64,000 bases of DNA from ZC4RG20 sp963702105 (GTDB lineage: Bacteria; Pseudomonadota; Gammaproteobacteria; Steroidobacterales; Rariloculaceae), in assembly GCA_963702105.1 (NCBI GenBank), contig OY969712.1, positions 2,790,001-2,854,000 on the forward strand, written 5' to 3'. The stretch's first letter is position 1. The number at the start of each line of letters is the position of its first letter. Shown piece after piece: positions 16,244 to 24,519 of the stretch. A model generated the notes under the pieces. The model was not told the origin of the DNA, searched no databases, and saw nothing but the letters and a program-made list of their open reading frames with translations. Position numbers and translations under genes: made by a program.

Positions 16244-18961
16244 TTCGGCAGCGGCTGCGTGCCCTCGATCGCGAACACGGCCGCGGACTTCGCGTGCGTC
16301 TCCTGCGGCTGCGCGCCGGCCAGCGTCAGCCTGTACTTCCCGGCCAGGATGGAGCGGTTGCCCGCTTCGTCCACGCTCGACAGCGAGCGCGGCTCGATCG
16401 AGATCGTCACGTCGCGGCTTTCGCGAGGTTGGAGGTTCACGCGCTCGAAGCCGACGAGCGAGCGGATGGGGCCGCCCTGTTGCGGCGTCTGCAGGTACGC
16501 CTCCACCACTTCGTCGCCCGCGACGGAGCCCGTGTTCGTGACCGTGACGGCGGCCTGCAAAGGCTGGCCTGCCTGCAACGTCTGCGCGGACAGCTTCACG
16601 GGGCCGTATTTGAAGCTCGTGTAGCTCAGCCCGTAGCCGAAACCCCACAGCGTCTTGCCGGTGAAGTACCGGTAGGTCCGGTTCCGCATGCGGTAATCCG
16701 TGAACGCCGGCAGCTCGTCCACGCTCGCGTAGAACGTCACGGGCAGGCGCCCCGCCGGGTCGTTGTCGCCGGCCAGCGTGCGCGCGATGGCCGTGCCGCC
16801 ATCGACGCCCGGGTACCACGCTTCGAGGATCGCGGCTGCGTGGCGCTTGGCCCAGCGCAAAGCCACGGCGCTCCCGCTCTGCAGCACGACCACGAGCGGC
16901 TTGCCCGTCGCGGCCACGGCTTGGAGCAGCTTTTCCTGAGGTGCCGGAAGGTCCAGGCTCGTGCGATCGCCGCCCGAGAAGCCCGGCACCTTGATGCGCA
17001 TCTCCTCGCCCTCGAGCTGGGGCGAGAGACCGACGAACGCGACCACAACGTCGGCGGCCTTCGCGGCCGCGACGGCCTTCTCCAGCTGCACCTGCGCCGG
17101 GGCCTCCCACTTCAGCGTCATGCCGCCGCCCGAGCGGTCGCCCGCGTGCGAGTAATCGAGCTCGAACGCATGCGGCTTCGCGTCGGCGAAGTCGATGACG
17201 ATGGTCGGCGTCTGCGGGCGCGTCTGCACGGGCGGCGCCGTGGGCGATGCGCCCGGCGCGGACTTCGAACCGCCCGCGACCGTGTCCGGCGCCGCGCGGA
17301 TGTCGCCCTCGCCTACGACCTTGCCGTCCACGACCATGCGATAGCGCTCGGCGGGCGAGTAAGGAAAGCTGTTACCGACCTGGAGCGAGAATACATAGTG
17401 CCCCGGCGCGGGCGGCGTCAGCGTCCCCGTCCAGCGCACCGAATAATCTTGTGTCTGCACCTCGGGCACGGGGTGCGCGTTCTCCCAATCCGCCTGCACC
17501 GCGGGCTGCGTCGTCACGCGCACCGGGCGCCCGGTCCAATTCGGCGTCGCGAAGAACTCGGTCGTAAGGCCCGTGCCGAAGACGCTGCGCGGCACGGGCA
17601 CCGCCACGCCCTCGGCCAGCGTCGCGCCCTGGGCGTAGGCGATCTCGGCCCCCTTGAACCGCTCGAGCATGCCGTCGAGCGGCGTCACGGGGTGCAGCGG
17701 CGTGCCGACGTAATTGCCGAGGATGGCCGGCAGCAGATCGGCCGTCGGACCGACGACCGCGATCCTCCGCGGGTTCTTCAAAGGCAATGTGCCGTCGTTC
17801 TCGAGCAGCACCATGCTCTCTTCGGCCGCTTCGAGCGCCTTCGCACGATTCCCGGCCGAGGCCACGTCGGTGAAGGGAAGCTTGTCGAGCGGATTCGATC
17901 CTTGGGGATCGAACATGCCGAGCTCGATTCTTGCCGTATAGAGCCGCTCGGCCGAGCGCGTCACGAGGTCCTCCGAGACGAGCCCCTTGCGGACCGCATC
18001 GGCCAGGGTGTTGAAGCCCGGCGTCCAGATGCTGCAGGAGAGATCCGTGCCGGCCTCGATCGACAGCGCGGCCGCATGCTCGATGTCCGAGGTCTTCTTG
18101 TGGCCGCGGTAGACGTCCACGACGGCGCCGCAGTCCGAGACGACGAATCCCGTGAAATGCCAGGCGTCGCGCAGATGGTCCTGCAGCAGCATCTTGCTCG
18201 TGCAGGCCGGCCAGCCTTCGATCGAGTTGTACGCGCACATGACGGAGTGGACGTGGCCCTCGGTCACCGTCGCGCGGAACGCAGGCAGATAGGTCTCCTC
18301 GAGATCGCGCGGCGAGGGGGCGACGTTCGAACTCGTGCCGCAGCGGCTCCGGTCCGCTGTGCACGGCGAAGTGCTTGGCCGTGGCGATCGCGTGCGGGTG
18401 GTTCGGGTCGTCGCCCTGCACGCCCTCGACGAAGGCGACGCCCAGGCGGCCCGTCAGGAACGGGTCCTCGCCGTAGGTCTCCTGACCGCGCCCCCAGCGC
18501 GGGTCCCGGAAAATGTTGATGTTCGGGGACCAGAACGTGAGACCGAAAAAGATGCGGTGGTTGCCCTCGCGCTGCGCCTGGTCGTATTTGGCCCGCGCCT
18601 CTTGGCCGATGACGTCGCCGAGCGCATGAACGACATCCCAGTCCCAGGTGGCCGCCATGCCGATGGCCTGCGGAAACACCGTCGCGTAGCCTGCGCGCGC
18701 GACGCCGTGCAGCGCCTCGTTCCAGGTCTCGTAGTCCGGAATGCCGAGCCGCGGAATCGCGGTCGCCCAATCCTCGAGCTGCTGTGCCTTCTCGTCGAGC
18801 GTCATGCGCTGCACGAGGGCGCGCGCGCGCGCCTGCGGCGGCAGCGCCGGGTTCAGATACGCAGGGACCTGCGGGGGGGCCTGGGCGCGGCAAACGCCGA
18901 GCGCGGCGAAAAGCACCCAAGGCGAGAGAAGAGTCCAACGGCCAGCCGGCGTGCGAGGCAT
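16240..18961 (-). CDS. GH3 beta-glycosidase with PA14 insert (one frameshift)
   Basis: A secreted glycoside hydrolase family 3 enzyme, probably a beta-glucosidase or beta-xylosidase. The N-terminus has a signal peptide (ATG 18961), then LVQRMTLDEKAQQLEDWA, DPRWGRGQETYGEDP and ATAKHFAVHSGPEPLRHEF. After the break the frame continues EGHVHSVMCAYNSI and the nucleophile motif GFVVSDCGAV, then a second GH3 domain, a PA14 carbohydrate-binding insert (about YVFSLQVGNSFPY) and a fibronectin-like C-terminus. The frame changes at 18323-18331; deleting one base (minus TTCGAACGTC to TTCGACGTC) restores EFDVAPSPRDLEETYLPAFR. The same change breaks the TonB gene. It is first gene of an operon with the kinase pair and NiCoT. 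Confidence 0.9.
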
Positions 18962-19085
18962 CGCAGCGTTCCTCCCGAGTTGCCCTGCCGTCCGCGCTGG
19001 CTGCCCGACGCCGGAGGCGCTCCCCAGCGCCCGGCGCGGCGAGACCGGGGCGGGGCGCATGATTGCCCCGTCCCGGTCCCGTTCC

Positions 19086-20447
19086 TTAGGGCTTATTGAA
19101 GTCGAAGATGTCTCTCTCCGGCTGGGGCTTGTGCATGCCCTGCTCGAAATATTCTTCCCAGATGTGCGCCCAGGGCCGACCGTACATGTCCGGGATCTCG
19201 TAGTTGATGGTCTCGCCCGGCGAGACGGGCGTCGCCTTGCCCTTGACCGGGTAGATCGTCGGCACGCACTCGATGAAGACATAGGGATCGCCGGCCGTGA
19301 CCGTGCTCTCCTTCACGAGCTTGCGGACAATGCGGATCGGCTGAACGAGCGCGACGGGATCGTAGAAGATCGCCTCGTGATTGAGCCCCAGGAACTTGCC
19401 GTTCGCATCCCTGATCGGCGAGTAGATCTCGATCGTCTGCATCTTGTTCGAATACTCGAACGCGCCGTGCACCATCCAGCCCTGGATGTTCGAGGTCCAC
19501 GTGATCAGAGTGTCGTGATCCCAGAAGCCGACCGTCTCGCCGTACCAGCGCGGCACGTCCGCGGCGAGTCGCGGCACTGCGCCGCTCGTGTTGAACTTCT
19601 TGCCGACGTAGATGTTGGTGATGAAGTTGCGCGCGACGCCCGCCATGATCTGCACGATATCCGGCGTCGCGATGATCTGGTGCTCCCAGACGGCGGCCTC
19701 GTGCCAACGGCGCATGAAGCCTTCCGGCCAGCAGTACTGCGACGGCCATTGTGCCTGGCCGCGGGCCTCATGGTAGGTCTGCTGCACCATACGCTGCTGA
19801 TACTCCGGCGTCAGCAGCGAGAGAATCGTCGGGATCTGGTTGTCGTGCATCCGGTACCAGTCCATGTTGTTCGGCGTCCTTCCGGGATGCATGTAGCGGC
19901 CGGTCCAATCCGCGATCTCCGCGTAGGTCGGCTTCGTGGGGCCGCCGCGTGCCTTCGTCTCCGCGAGCAGCGCCTCGTACTGCTCCTGCGCGGTCTTGAA
20001 CGGATACGGGCTCACGATCGCCTCGCGCGGATAGTCCCGGTCGCAGTGCCCCCAGGCCGCGGTCGTCACGTCGCCATCGACCTCCAACGGCGTGCCCACG
20101 GCGCCGGACTCGGCCTCGACTCCCACCGAGCTGTTGCAGCGGAAATAGCGCGGATCGCTCCAGAGCGCCTTGTCCTGGTAGAAATCCTTCGTCGTGAAGA
20201 TGTCCACGGGCAGCGGGGTAATGCCGGGCGGCACCTTACCGCCGCGGGCCGTCGTATCGGCGTCGTTGCTGCCGCCCCTCGCGCGGCCGAAAGAGAACTC
20301 CGGCCCGACAGGCTGGTATTTGTTCGCGTCCGCCATGAGCGGCCAGCCGCGGCCCACGCTCTTGAAGCCGGGGTCGACGACCGTTTGCGCTTGGAGCGAG
20401 GCCGCGAACGCCGCAGCGCCGACGACGGCAAGCCAGGAAAACTTCAT
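19086..20447 (-). CDS. Secreted protein of unknown function
   Basis: A 453-residue exported protein (signal peptide to about residue 21, SLQAQ). No known domain is recognised. The C-terminal half has RWYGETVGFWDHDTLITWT, SNIQGWMVHGAFEYSN, YSPIRDANGKFLGLNHE and a closing YGRPWAHIWEEYFEQGMHK. The part from FWDHDTL onward recalls the HWEGQTLVIDT segment of the protein at 7137-8027, hinting at a shared beta-sandwich-like fold. It is likely periplasmic. The start follows a purine-rich GGGGG stretch. It stands alone, divergent from the cytochrome gene at 20812. Confidence 0.7.
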   Translation of the reverse strand: MKFSWLAVVGAAAFAASLQAQTVVDPGFKSVGRGWPLMADANKYQPVGPEFSFGRARGGSNDADTTARGGKVPPGITPLPVDIFTTKDFYQDKALWSDPRYFRCNSSVGVEAESGAVGTPLEVDGDVTTAAWGHCDRDYPREAIVSPYPFKTAQEQYEALLAETKARGGPTKPTYAEIADWTGRYMHPGRTPNNMDWYRMHDNQIPTILSLLTPEYQQRMVQQTYHEARGQAQWPSQYCWPEGFMRRWHEAAVWEHQIIATPDIVQIMAGVARNFITNIYVGKKFNTSGAVPRLAADVPRWYGETVGFWDHDTLITWTSNIQGWMVHGAFEYSNKMQTIEIYSPIRDANGKFLGLNHEAIFYDPVALVQPIRIVRKLVKESTVTAGDPYVFIECVPTIYPVKGKATPVSPGETINYEIPDMYGRPWAHIWEEYFEQGMHKPQPERDIFDFNKP

Positions 20448-20811
20448 GCTCTGTTACCCCCTACGAATACGCACCATGCTCTGAGAGGCGTTCGCGAACT
20501 TCGTATATGCCGGCCGTCCCCCGCCGGTCGCGCCGACGGTCGCCGAGCCGCATGCCGTGGATGCGAGCCGCCTTGTTGTTGTCCTTGATTCCGCATCATA
20601 GCCTCTCTTGGCGCTGACGAATAATCCGTCGGGCCCCGGCGGCCGCGAAAGACCCGCGGGAAACCCAAAGAACCCTCAAGGCCGATGCGGCGGGTACCGC
20701 GATACCGCGCCTGTGATATTCTCGGCGCTCGCCGCGACACGCGAGGTCGGCGGGGAGCCGAAGGCCCTCCTACGAACCGCACGCACGCGCGGCATGGATG
20801 CGGGAACACCG
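20448..20811. other. Divergent intergenic region without a gene
   Basis: These 364 bp separate a leftward secreted-protein gene from the rightward cytochrome gene, so both promoters should be here. No strong -35/-10 pair, hairpin or coding sequence stands out. Confidence 0.4.
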
Positions 20812-21375
20812 ATGAGACGAAGTTTCGCCATTTTGGCCGCCGCCGCGGGCGCGGCGCTGCTTTCGAGCCTTGCCGCCGCCCAGAAGCCCTCGCTCGAGGG
20901 ACCGGGCTGGACGGGGCTCACGAACCCGAAGGAGATCATCGAGGCGCGCGAGTCGCTCATGATGGCCATCGAACGCATCATGCAGCCCATCGATACGCTG
21001 GAGGTCGAGCCGGAGGATCCGCACGAGATAACGACGGCGGCCACCGAGGTCTCGCAGCTGCTGCTCGCGCTGCCGCACCTGTTTCCTCCGACGACGAACC
21101 TCTACGACCCGAAGGCCGCGCAGCCCGAAACGCTTGCGCTCCCGGCCATCTGGACCACCTTCCCCACGTTCCAGCAGTTGGCCGCCAACGCTCAGGCCAT
21201 GGCCGCGAAGCTGTCCAACACGTGGGACCCGAAGCAGCAGCGCGACGAAGCCGATGCGCTGCGCGATACCTGCGAAGCCTGCCATGCGCTTTATCTGCGC
21301 CCGTTCCACGAGTCGAAGGTCAGCGCAAGAGACTTGAACTTCGACTTCGACTCCGTGTTCGAGAAAGGGAAGTAA
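20812..21375 (+). CDS. Class II-type cytochrome c with C-terminal haem site
   Basis: A 187-residue exported protein with signal peptide (MRRSFAILAAAAGAALLSSLAAAQ), a helical body and one haem motif, CEACH, near residue 160, followed by ALYLRPFHESK. The C-terminal haem placement is that of cytochromes c'. It is longer than typical family members (about 125-150 residues). ATG at 20812 is used; ATG 20794 is possible but would precede the signal peptide by six residues. It sits directly before the DUF6152/DUF6644 genes, though a 181 bp gap leaves room for a separate promoter. Confidence 0.75.
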   Translation: MRRSFAILAAAAGAALLSSLAAAQKPSLEGPGWTGLTNPKEIIEARESLMMAIERIMQPIDTLEVEPEDPHEITTAATEVSQLLLALPHLFPPTTNLYDPKAAQPETLALPAIWTTFPTFQQLAANAQAMAAKLSNTWDPKQQRDEADALRDTCEACHALYLRPFHESKVSARDLNFDFDSVFEKGK

Positions 21376-21556
21376 TTCCGATCGTTCCGATCCTGACATT
21401 TCTTTAACAGAGCGTGTGCGACGGTGTGGCACAGTTGCGGTCGCAAGAACCGGCGACCGGACCGTCGTATACTTTCGCGAGCGACCGCGGAGGGCCCACG
21501 TGCGGGGCCGCGCGTACCGCAACGTAGAGACGAGTTGAGCTAGAAGGAGCAGCGCC

Positions 21557-22057
21557 TTGAAAACTGAGACTTTTTCGAGAATCCGCCGTGCGCTCGGCGG
21601 GACGGTGTTGGGGGCCGCCATCGTGGCCGCGCCGGCGTACGCGCACCATTCCTTCGCGATTTACAACGCCGAGGTCACTAAGGTGTTCACGGGTGTCGTG
21701 ACGCGCGTGAACCCCGATGCCAATCACCTGCAGATCTTCTTCGCGCCGCTGAACGCCGCGCACGACAACGTCGAGCGCGACAAGGACGGCAAGCCCGTGA
21801 TCTGGGCCGTCGAGATGGCGGGCTCGGCGGAGTCGGCGAAGGAAGGCATCTCGGTGAACAGCTTCCCGCCCGGCACGATCTTCAGCGTGGGGCTGCACCC
21901 GCTGCGCAGCGGCGAGCCCGCCGGCAGCCGGCGCGGCACAGGCGCGCTGTTCAAGTGCCCCGCCAAGACGCCGCCCCCTCCCGGCAAGAACTGCGACTCG
22001 GTCCCCGGCGGCGAGCAGGTCGGCAACGGCGGTCCGCTGCCCGAGGCGACGCAGTAG
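21557..22057 (+). CDS. DUF6152 periplasmic protein (mature N-terminus His-His), copy 2
   Basis: A 166-residue exported protein. Initiation is at TTG 21557, preceded by GAAGGAG at good spacing. The signal peptide ends APAYA, leaving HHSFAIYNAEVTKV as the predicted mature start. It shares with the other two copies a GVV..VNPDANH strand and a late LHPLRSG motif; the C-terminal tail is Pro/Gly-rich with two Cys (FKC and NCDS). It is followed after 13 bp by two DUF6644 membrane-protein genes. I infer a periplasmic metal-binding or delivery role by analogy to CopC; this is untested. Confidence 0.85.
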   Translation: MKTETFSRIRRALGGTVLGAAIVAAPAYAHHSFAIYNAEVTKVFTGVVTRVNPDANHLQIFFAPLNAAHDNVERDKDGKPVIWAVEMAGSAESAKEGISVNSFPPGTIFSVGLHPLRSGEPAGSRRGTGALFKCPAKTPPPPGKNCDSVPGGEQVGNGGPLPEATQ

Positions 22058-22070
22058 TCCAACCGCGGCC

Positions 22071-22625
22071 GTGCACCACTTCGCCGAATGGCTGCAGGCG
22101 ACGCGCCTCAGCGTGACTATTCAGTCGGTCACCTGGATCATTCCGTTCATCCAGTCCATTCACATTCTCATGATCGGCGTCGTCTTCGTCTCGGAACTCA
22201 TGATCGCGCTGCGCGTCCTCGGGCGCGCGCGCGCGGATGAGCCGTTCGCGGCGGTGTGGCGGCGCTTCGCCCCATGGATGTGGACCGGGCTCGTCGTCAT
22301 GGCTGCCACGGGCGCGATATTGATCATCGGCGAGCCGGTGCGCGAGTTCACGGCATTGTCGTTCTGGCTCAAGATGGCCCTGCTCGTCGTCGCCATCGCC
22401 ACGACGGCGTCCCTGGGCCGCAGCCTCAACGGCAGCACGCCGGTGCCGGCGGCGGCCTCGTTCGACGCCGGCGGGGCCGCGGTCGCGGCGTCCGCGGCCG
22501 AGTTCTCCGTCACCAGCAAGACGCTCGCGGTCGCTACGATCTTGGTCTGGCTGGCCATCATCTTTCTGGGCCGAGCGATCGCCTACGACGTCGAAGTCTG
22601 GGGCTCGCTGTCGCTGCACAGCTGA
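22071..22625 (+). CDS. DUF6644 four-helix membrane protein
   Basis: A 184-residue inner-membrane protein with about four membrane helices. TM1 contains FIQSIHILMIGVVFVSELM, with a His in the helix; then come WMWTGLVVMAATGAILIIGE, FWLKMALLVVAIATT and ILVWLAIIFLGRAIAY. The in-helix His followed by small residues resembles the CopD/DUF2214 helix pattern that can ligate haem or copper. Start is GTG at 22071 with no strong ribosome binding site, perhaps coupled to the DUF6152 gene 13 bp upstream. The next gene is a paralogue. Confidence 0.75.
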   Translation: MHHFAEWLQATRLSVTIQSVTWIIPFIQSIHILMIGVVFVSELMIALRVLGRARADEPFAAVWRRFAPWMWTGLVVMAATGAILIIGEPVREFTALSFWLKMALLVVAIATTASLGRSLNGSTPVPAAASFDAGGAAVAASAAEFSVTSKTLAVATILVWLAIIFLGRAIAYDVEVWGSLSLHS

Positions 22626-22649
22626 CCGCCGAGACGGAAGGGAAGCCGA

Positions 22650-23195
22650 ATGGACGTACACGGTCTCGTGCAGGGTATCCACGATTCCGGCGTCGGCAAT
22701 TGGATGCGCATGTCCATCAAGGCCATGCCCATCGTCGAGGCCATTCACGTCCTCTCGGCCGGCGTCGTGTTCGGATCAGTCCTCATCGTCGATTTACGGC
22801 TCCTCGGGATACCCGACACGCGCAGGCCGTTCACGCGCGTCGCGGATGAGCTCCTGCGGTTGACCTGGTTCGCATTCTTCGTCTCGGTGATCACGGGCGT
22901 GCTCATGTTCGCCGCCAACGCCACGACCTACTACGGCAACACCGCGTTCCGGCTCAAGATGCTCGCCTTGCTCGCCGCCGGCCTCAACATGGCGATCTTT
23001 CATCGCGTCACGCTCAAGTCCGTGGCGGGTTGGGAAACCTCGGCAGCGCCCTTCGCGGGCAGGTTCGCAGGCGCGCTCTCGATCGTGATCTGGACCGCCG
23101 TGATCTTCCTCGCGCGTTGGATCGGCTTCACGAAGGGCTACGACTTCTCGATCCCGGCCGACGTGCACCTGAATTTCACGTTTCCCGCGAATTAG
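22650..23195 (+). CDS. DUF6644 four-helix membrane protein, paralogue
   Basis: A 181-residue membrane protein of the same plan as its upstream neighbour. TM1 has VEAIHVLSAGVVFGSVLIVD, aligning with SIHILMIGVVF of the first copy; then FAFFVSVITGVLMFAANATT, RLKMLALLAAGLNMAIFH and the final LSIVIWTAVIFLARWIGFT. It has extra His residues (AIFHRVT) at the end of TM3. The two copies are divergent in sequence, so they are more likely two subunits than a recent duplication. It lies 24 bp after the first copy in the same unit. Confidence 0.75.
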   Translation: MDVHGLVQGIHDSGVGNWMRMSIKAMPIVEAIHVLSAGVVFGSVLIVDLRLLGIPDTRRPFTRVADELLRLTWFAFFVSVITGVLMFAANATTYYGNTAFRLKMLALLAAGLNMAIFHRVTLKSVAGWETSAAPFAGRFAGALSIVIWTAVIFLARWIGFTKGYDFSIPADVHLNFTFPAN

Positions 23196-23320
23196 CCGGC
23201 GGCGACGGGCCTGCCGCGCGGGTCGGAATGCTCCCACCGCGGGGGCGCCGGACGTCGGCTCGCCTTTCGCCCTCGGGCCCGCGCCCGTATCATGAGCGCC
23301 CGCTTCCCGGGTACCGCAGC

Positions 23321-23662
23321 ATGTTCTGGCTCGTCGATTTCTTCGTCGCGATCGCGGCTTTCGGATTCGGCCTCGGGATCTACGAAGTCCGCGGCCGCAA
23401 CGTCCCGCTGCCGGTCGGGCTGCTGCACGGCCTCGGCGCGCTCGGCGCCATCGCCCTGCTCGTCCGTCACGACGTACGCGCCGCGAACGACCTGCTCGCG
23501 AATTCGGCCACCGCAGTCTTCGTGCTGGCGGCGCTCGGCGGGCTGCTGATCTTCCTGTTCCGCATCCGGCGCAAGCCGATATCCGGGCTCCTGGTCGGCC
23601 TGCACGCGAGCTTCGCGCTGTTCGGCCTGCTCCTGCTGGGGTTCGCGTTGTTCTCGCGCTGA
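23321..23662 (+). CDS. Small three-to-four helix membrane protein, unknown
   Basis: A 113-residue hydrophobic protein: VDFFVAIAAFGFGLGIYEV, then VGLLHGLGALGAIALLV, a middle segment ATAVFVLAALGGLLIFLF, and LLVGLHASFALFGLLLLGFALF. Two helices carry GLH or GLHA motifs, so a His-bearing helix pair like that of the DUF6644 proteins is possible. No family is recognised. It is the last gene of the rightward run 20812-23662 and ends 3 bp before the convergent OmpA-like gene. Confidence 0.6.
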   Translation: MFWLVDFFVAIAAFGFGLGIYEVRGRNVPLPVGLLHGLGALGAIALLVRHDVRAANDLLANSATAVFVLAALGGLLIFLFRIRRKPISGLLVGLHASFALFGLLLLGFALFSR

Positions 23663-23665
23663 GCG

Positions 23666-24487
23666 CTACGGCTCGACGACGACCTTTACGCTGCGGCTCT
23701 TCCAATCGTCGACGCCGTCGGCCGCCGCAGGCGCACTCGACCAGGAGACTTCGAGCTTGGCGGCCACGCCCAGGCCCGCGAGCAGGTGCGCGATCTGCTC
23801 GGCCCGCCGCCGCCCGATGGTCTCGGTTTCGGCGACCAGGCGGCCGTCGGTCAGCAGCGTCGCGCCGCGGGAGCCGTAGACCGTGACCCGACGCGCCTTC
23901 GCCGCCCGCGCGTACTCGGCGATCTTCATGATCTCTGCCGGGTGTCGGAACGCGACGCCGCGGTCGAAATCGAAGGTCAGGTCGAACTCGCGCGAAGCGA
24001 ACGGCGGCCCGGCGGGCGCCGGCGGCTGCCGCGGGGGTGCGTCCTGGAAGGCGAGCCTTCCACCGCTCGGTCCGGGCGGCCGCGGATTGAAGTCGATCTT
24101 GTAACGGTCTTCCGCGGGAAGGCGCGTGTTGCAGGAGCCGTCGAGCTCCGGCATGACCGAAGTCTTCACCGGGTTCAGCACGATGCCTCCGCAGATCCGC
24201 GGCGCGTCGCTCACGACGCCCTCGACCAATACCTCGTGACCGAGGTACGGCGGATGGAAATCCGCGCTGACGTCGGTCTGGATGCCGAGGTAGTAGAGCT
24301 CGCCGTCGTATTCGCTGAGCCAGCACGGCACGGTCGAGGTGTCGCGCACGATCGGACAGGCGACGAAGTTCAAGCGCTTGCCGTCCGCGTGCGCGGCGGT
24401 GGACGCGACCGCGACCGCGAACGCGATCGCGGTCGCGGCCAGCGCACGGAAGGCGCTGCCGCCGCCCGAGCGGGGGCCGCGCGACAT
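23666..24487 (-). CDS. Exported protein with C-terminal OmpA-like domain
   Basis: A 273-residue periplasmic or outer-membrane protein. After the signal peptide (to about residue 35) comes a Cys-containing domain (LNFVACPIVRD, HEVLVEGVVSDAPRICGGI, SVMPELDGSCNTRLP). I have seen this joined to OmpA domains in other proteobacteria, but it has no known function. The C-terminal 120 residues form an OmpA-like peptidoglycan-binding fold: FDLTFDFDRGVAFRHPAEIM, then VTVYGSRGA, then ETIGRRRAEQIAHLLAGLGV. The likely role is wall-anchored. It follows the di-haem protein gene by 32 bp on the same strand. Confidence 0.75.
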   Translation of the reverse strand: MSRGPRSGGGSAFRALAATAIAFAVAVASTAAHADGKRLNFVACPIVRDTSTVPCWLSEYDGELYYLGIQTDVSADFHPPYLGHEVLVEGVVSDAPRICGGIVLNPVKTSVMPELDGSCNTRLPAEDRYKIDFNPRPPGPSGGRLAFQDAPPRQPPAPAGPPFASREFDLTFDFDRGVAFRHPAEIMKIAEYARAAKARRVTVYGSRGATLLTDGRLVAETETIGRRRAEQIAHLLAGLGVAAKLEVSWSSAPAAADGVDDWKSRSVKVVVEP

Positions 24488-24519
24488 GCCCCGCCTTCCG
24501 GCGGTCGCGCACGGCCCCC

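Noticed and set aside
16240..18961. GH3 as a decayed pseudogene
   Set aside because: Apart from one base the whole protein is intact, and the same base change in the same context breaks the TonB gene, which suggests error.
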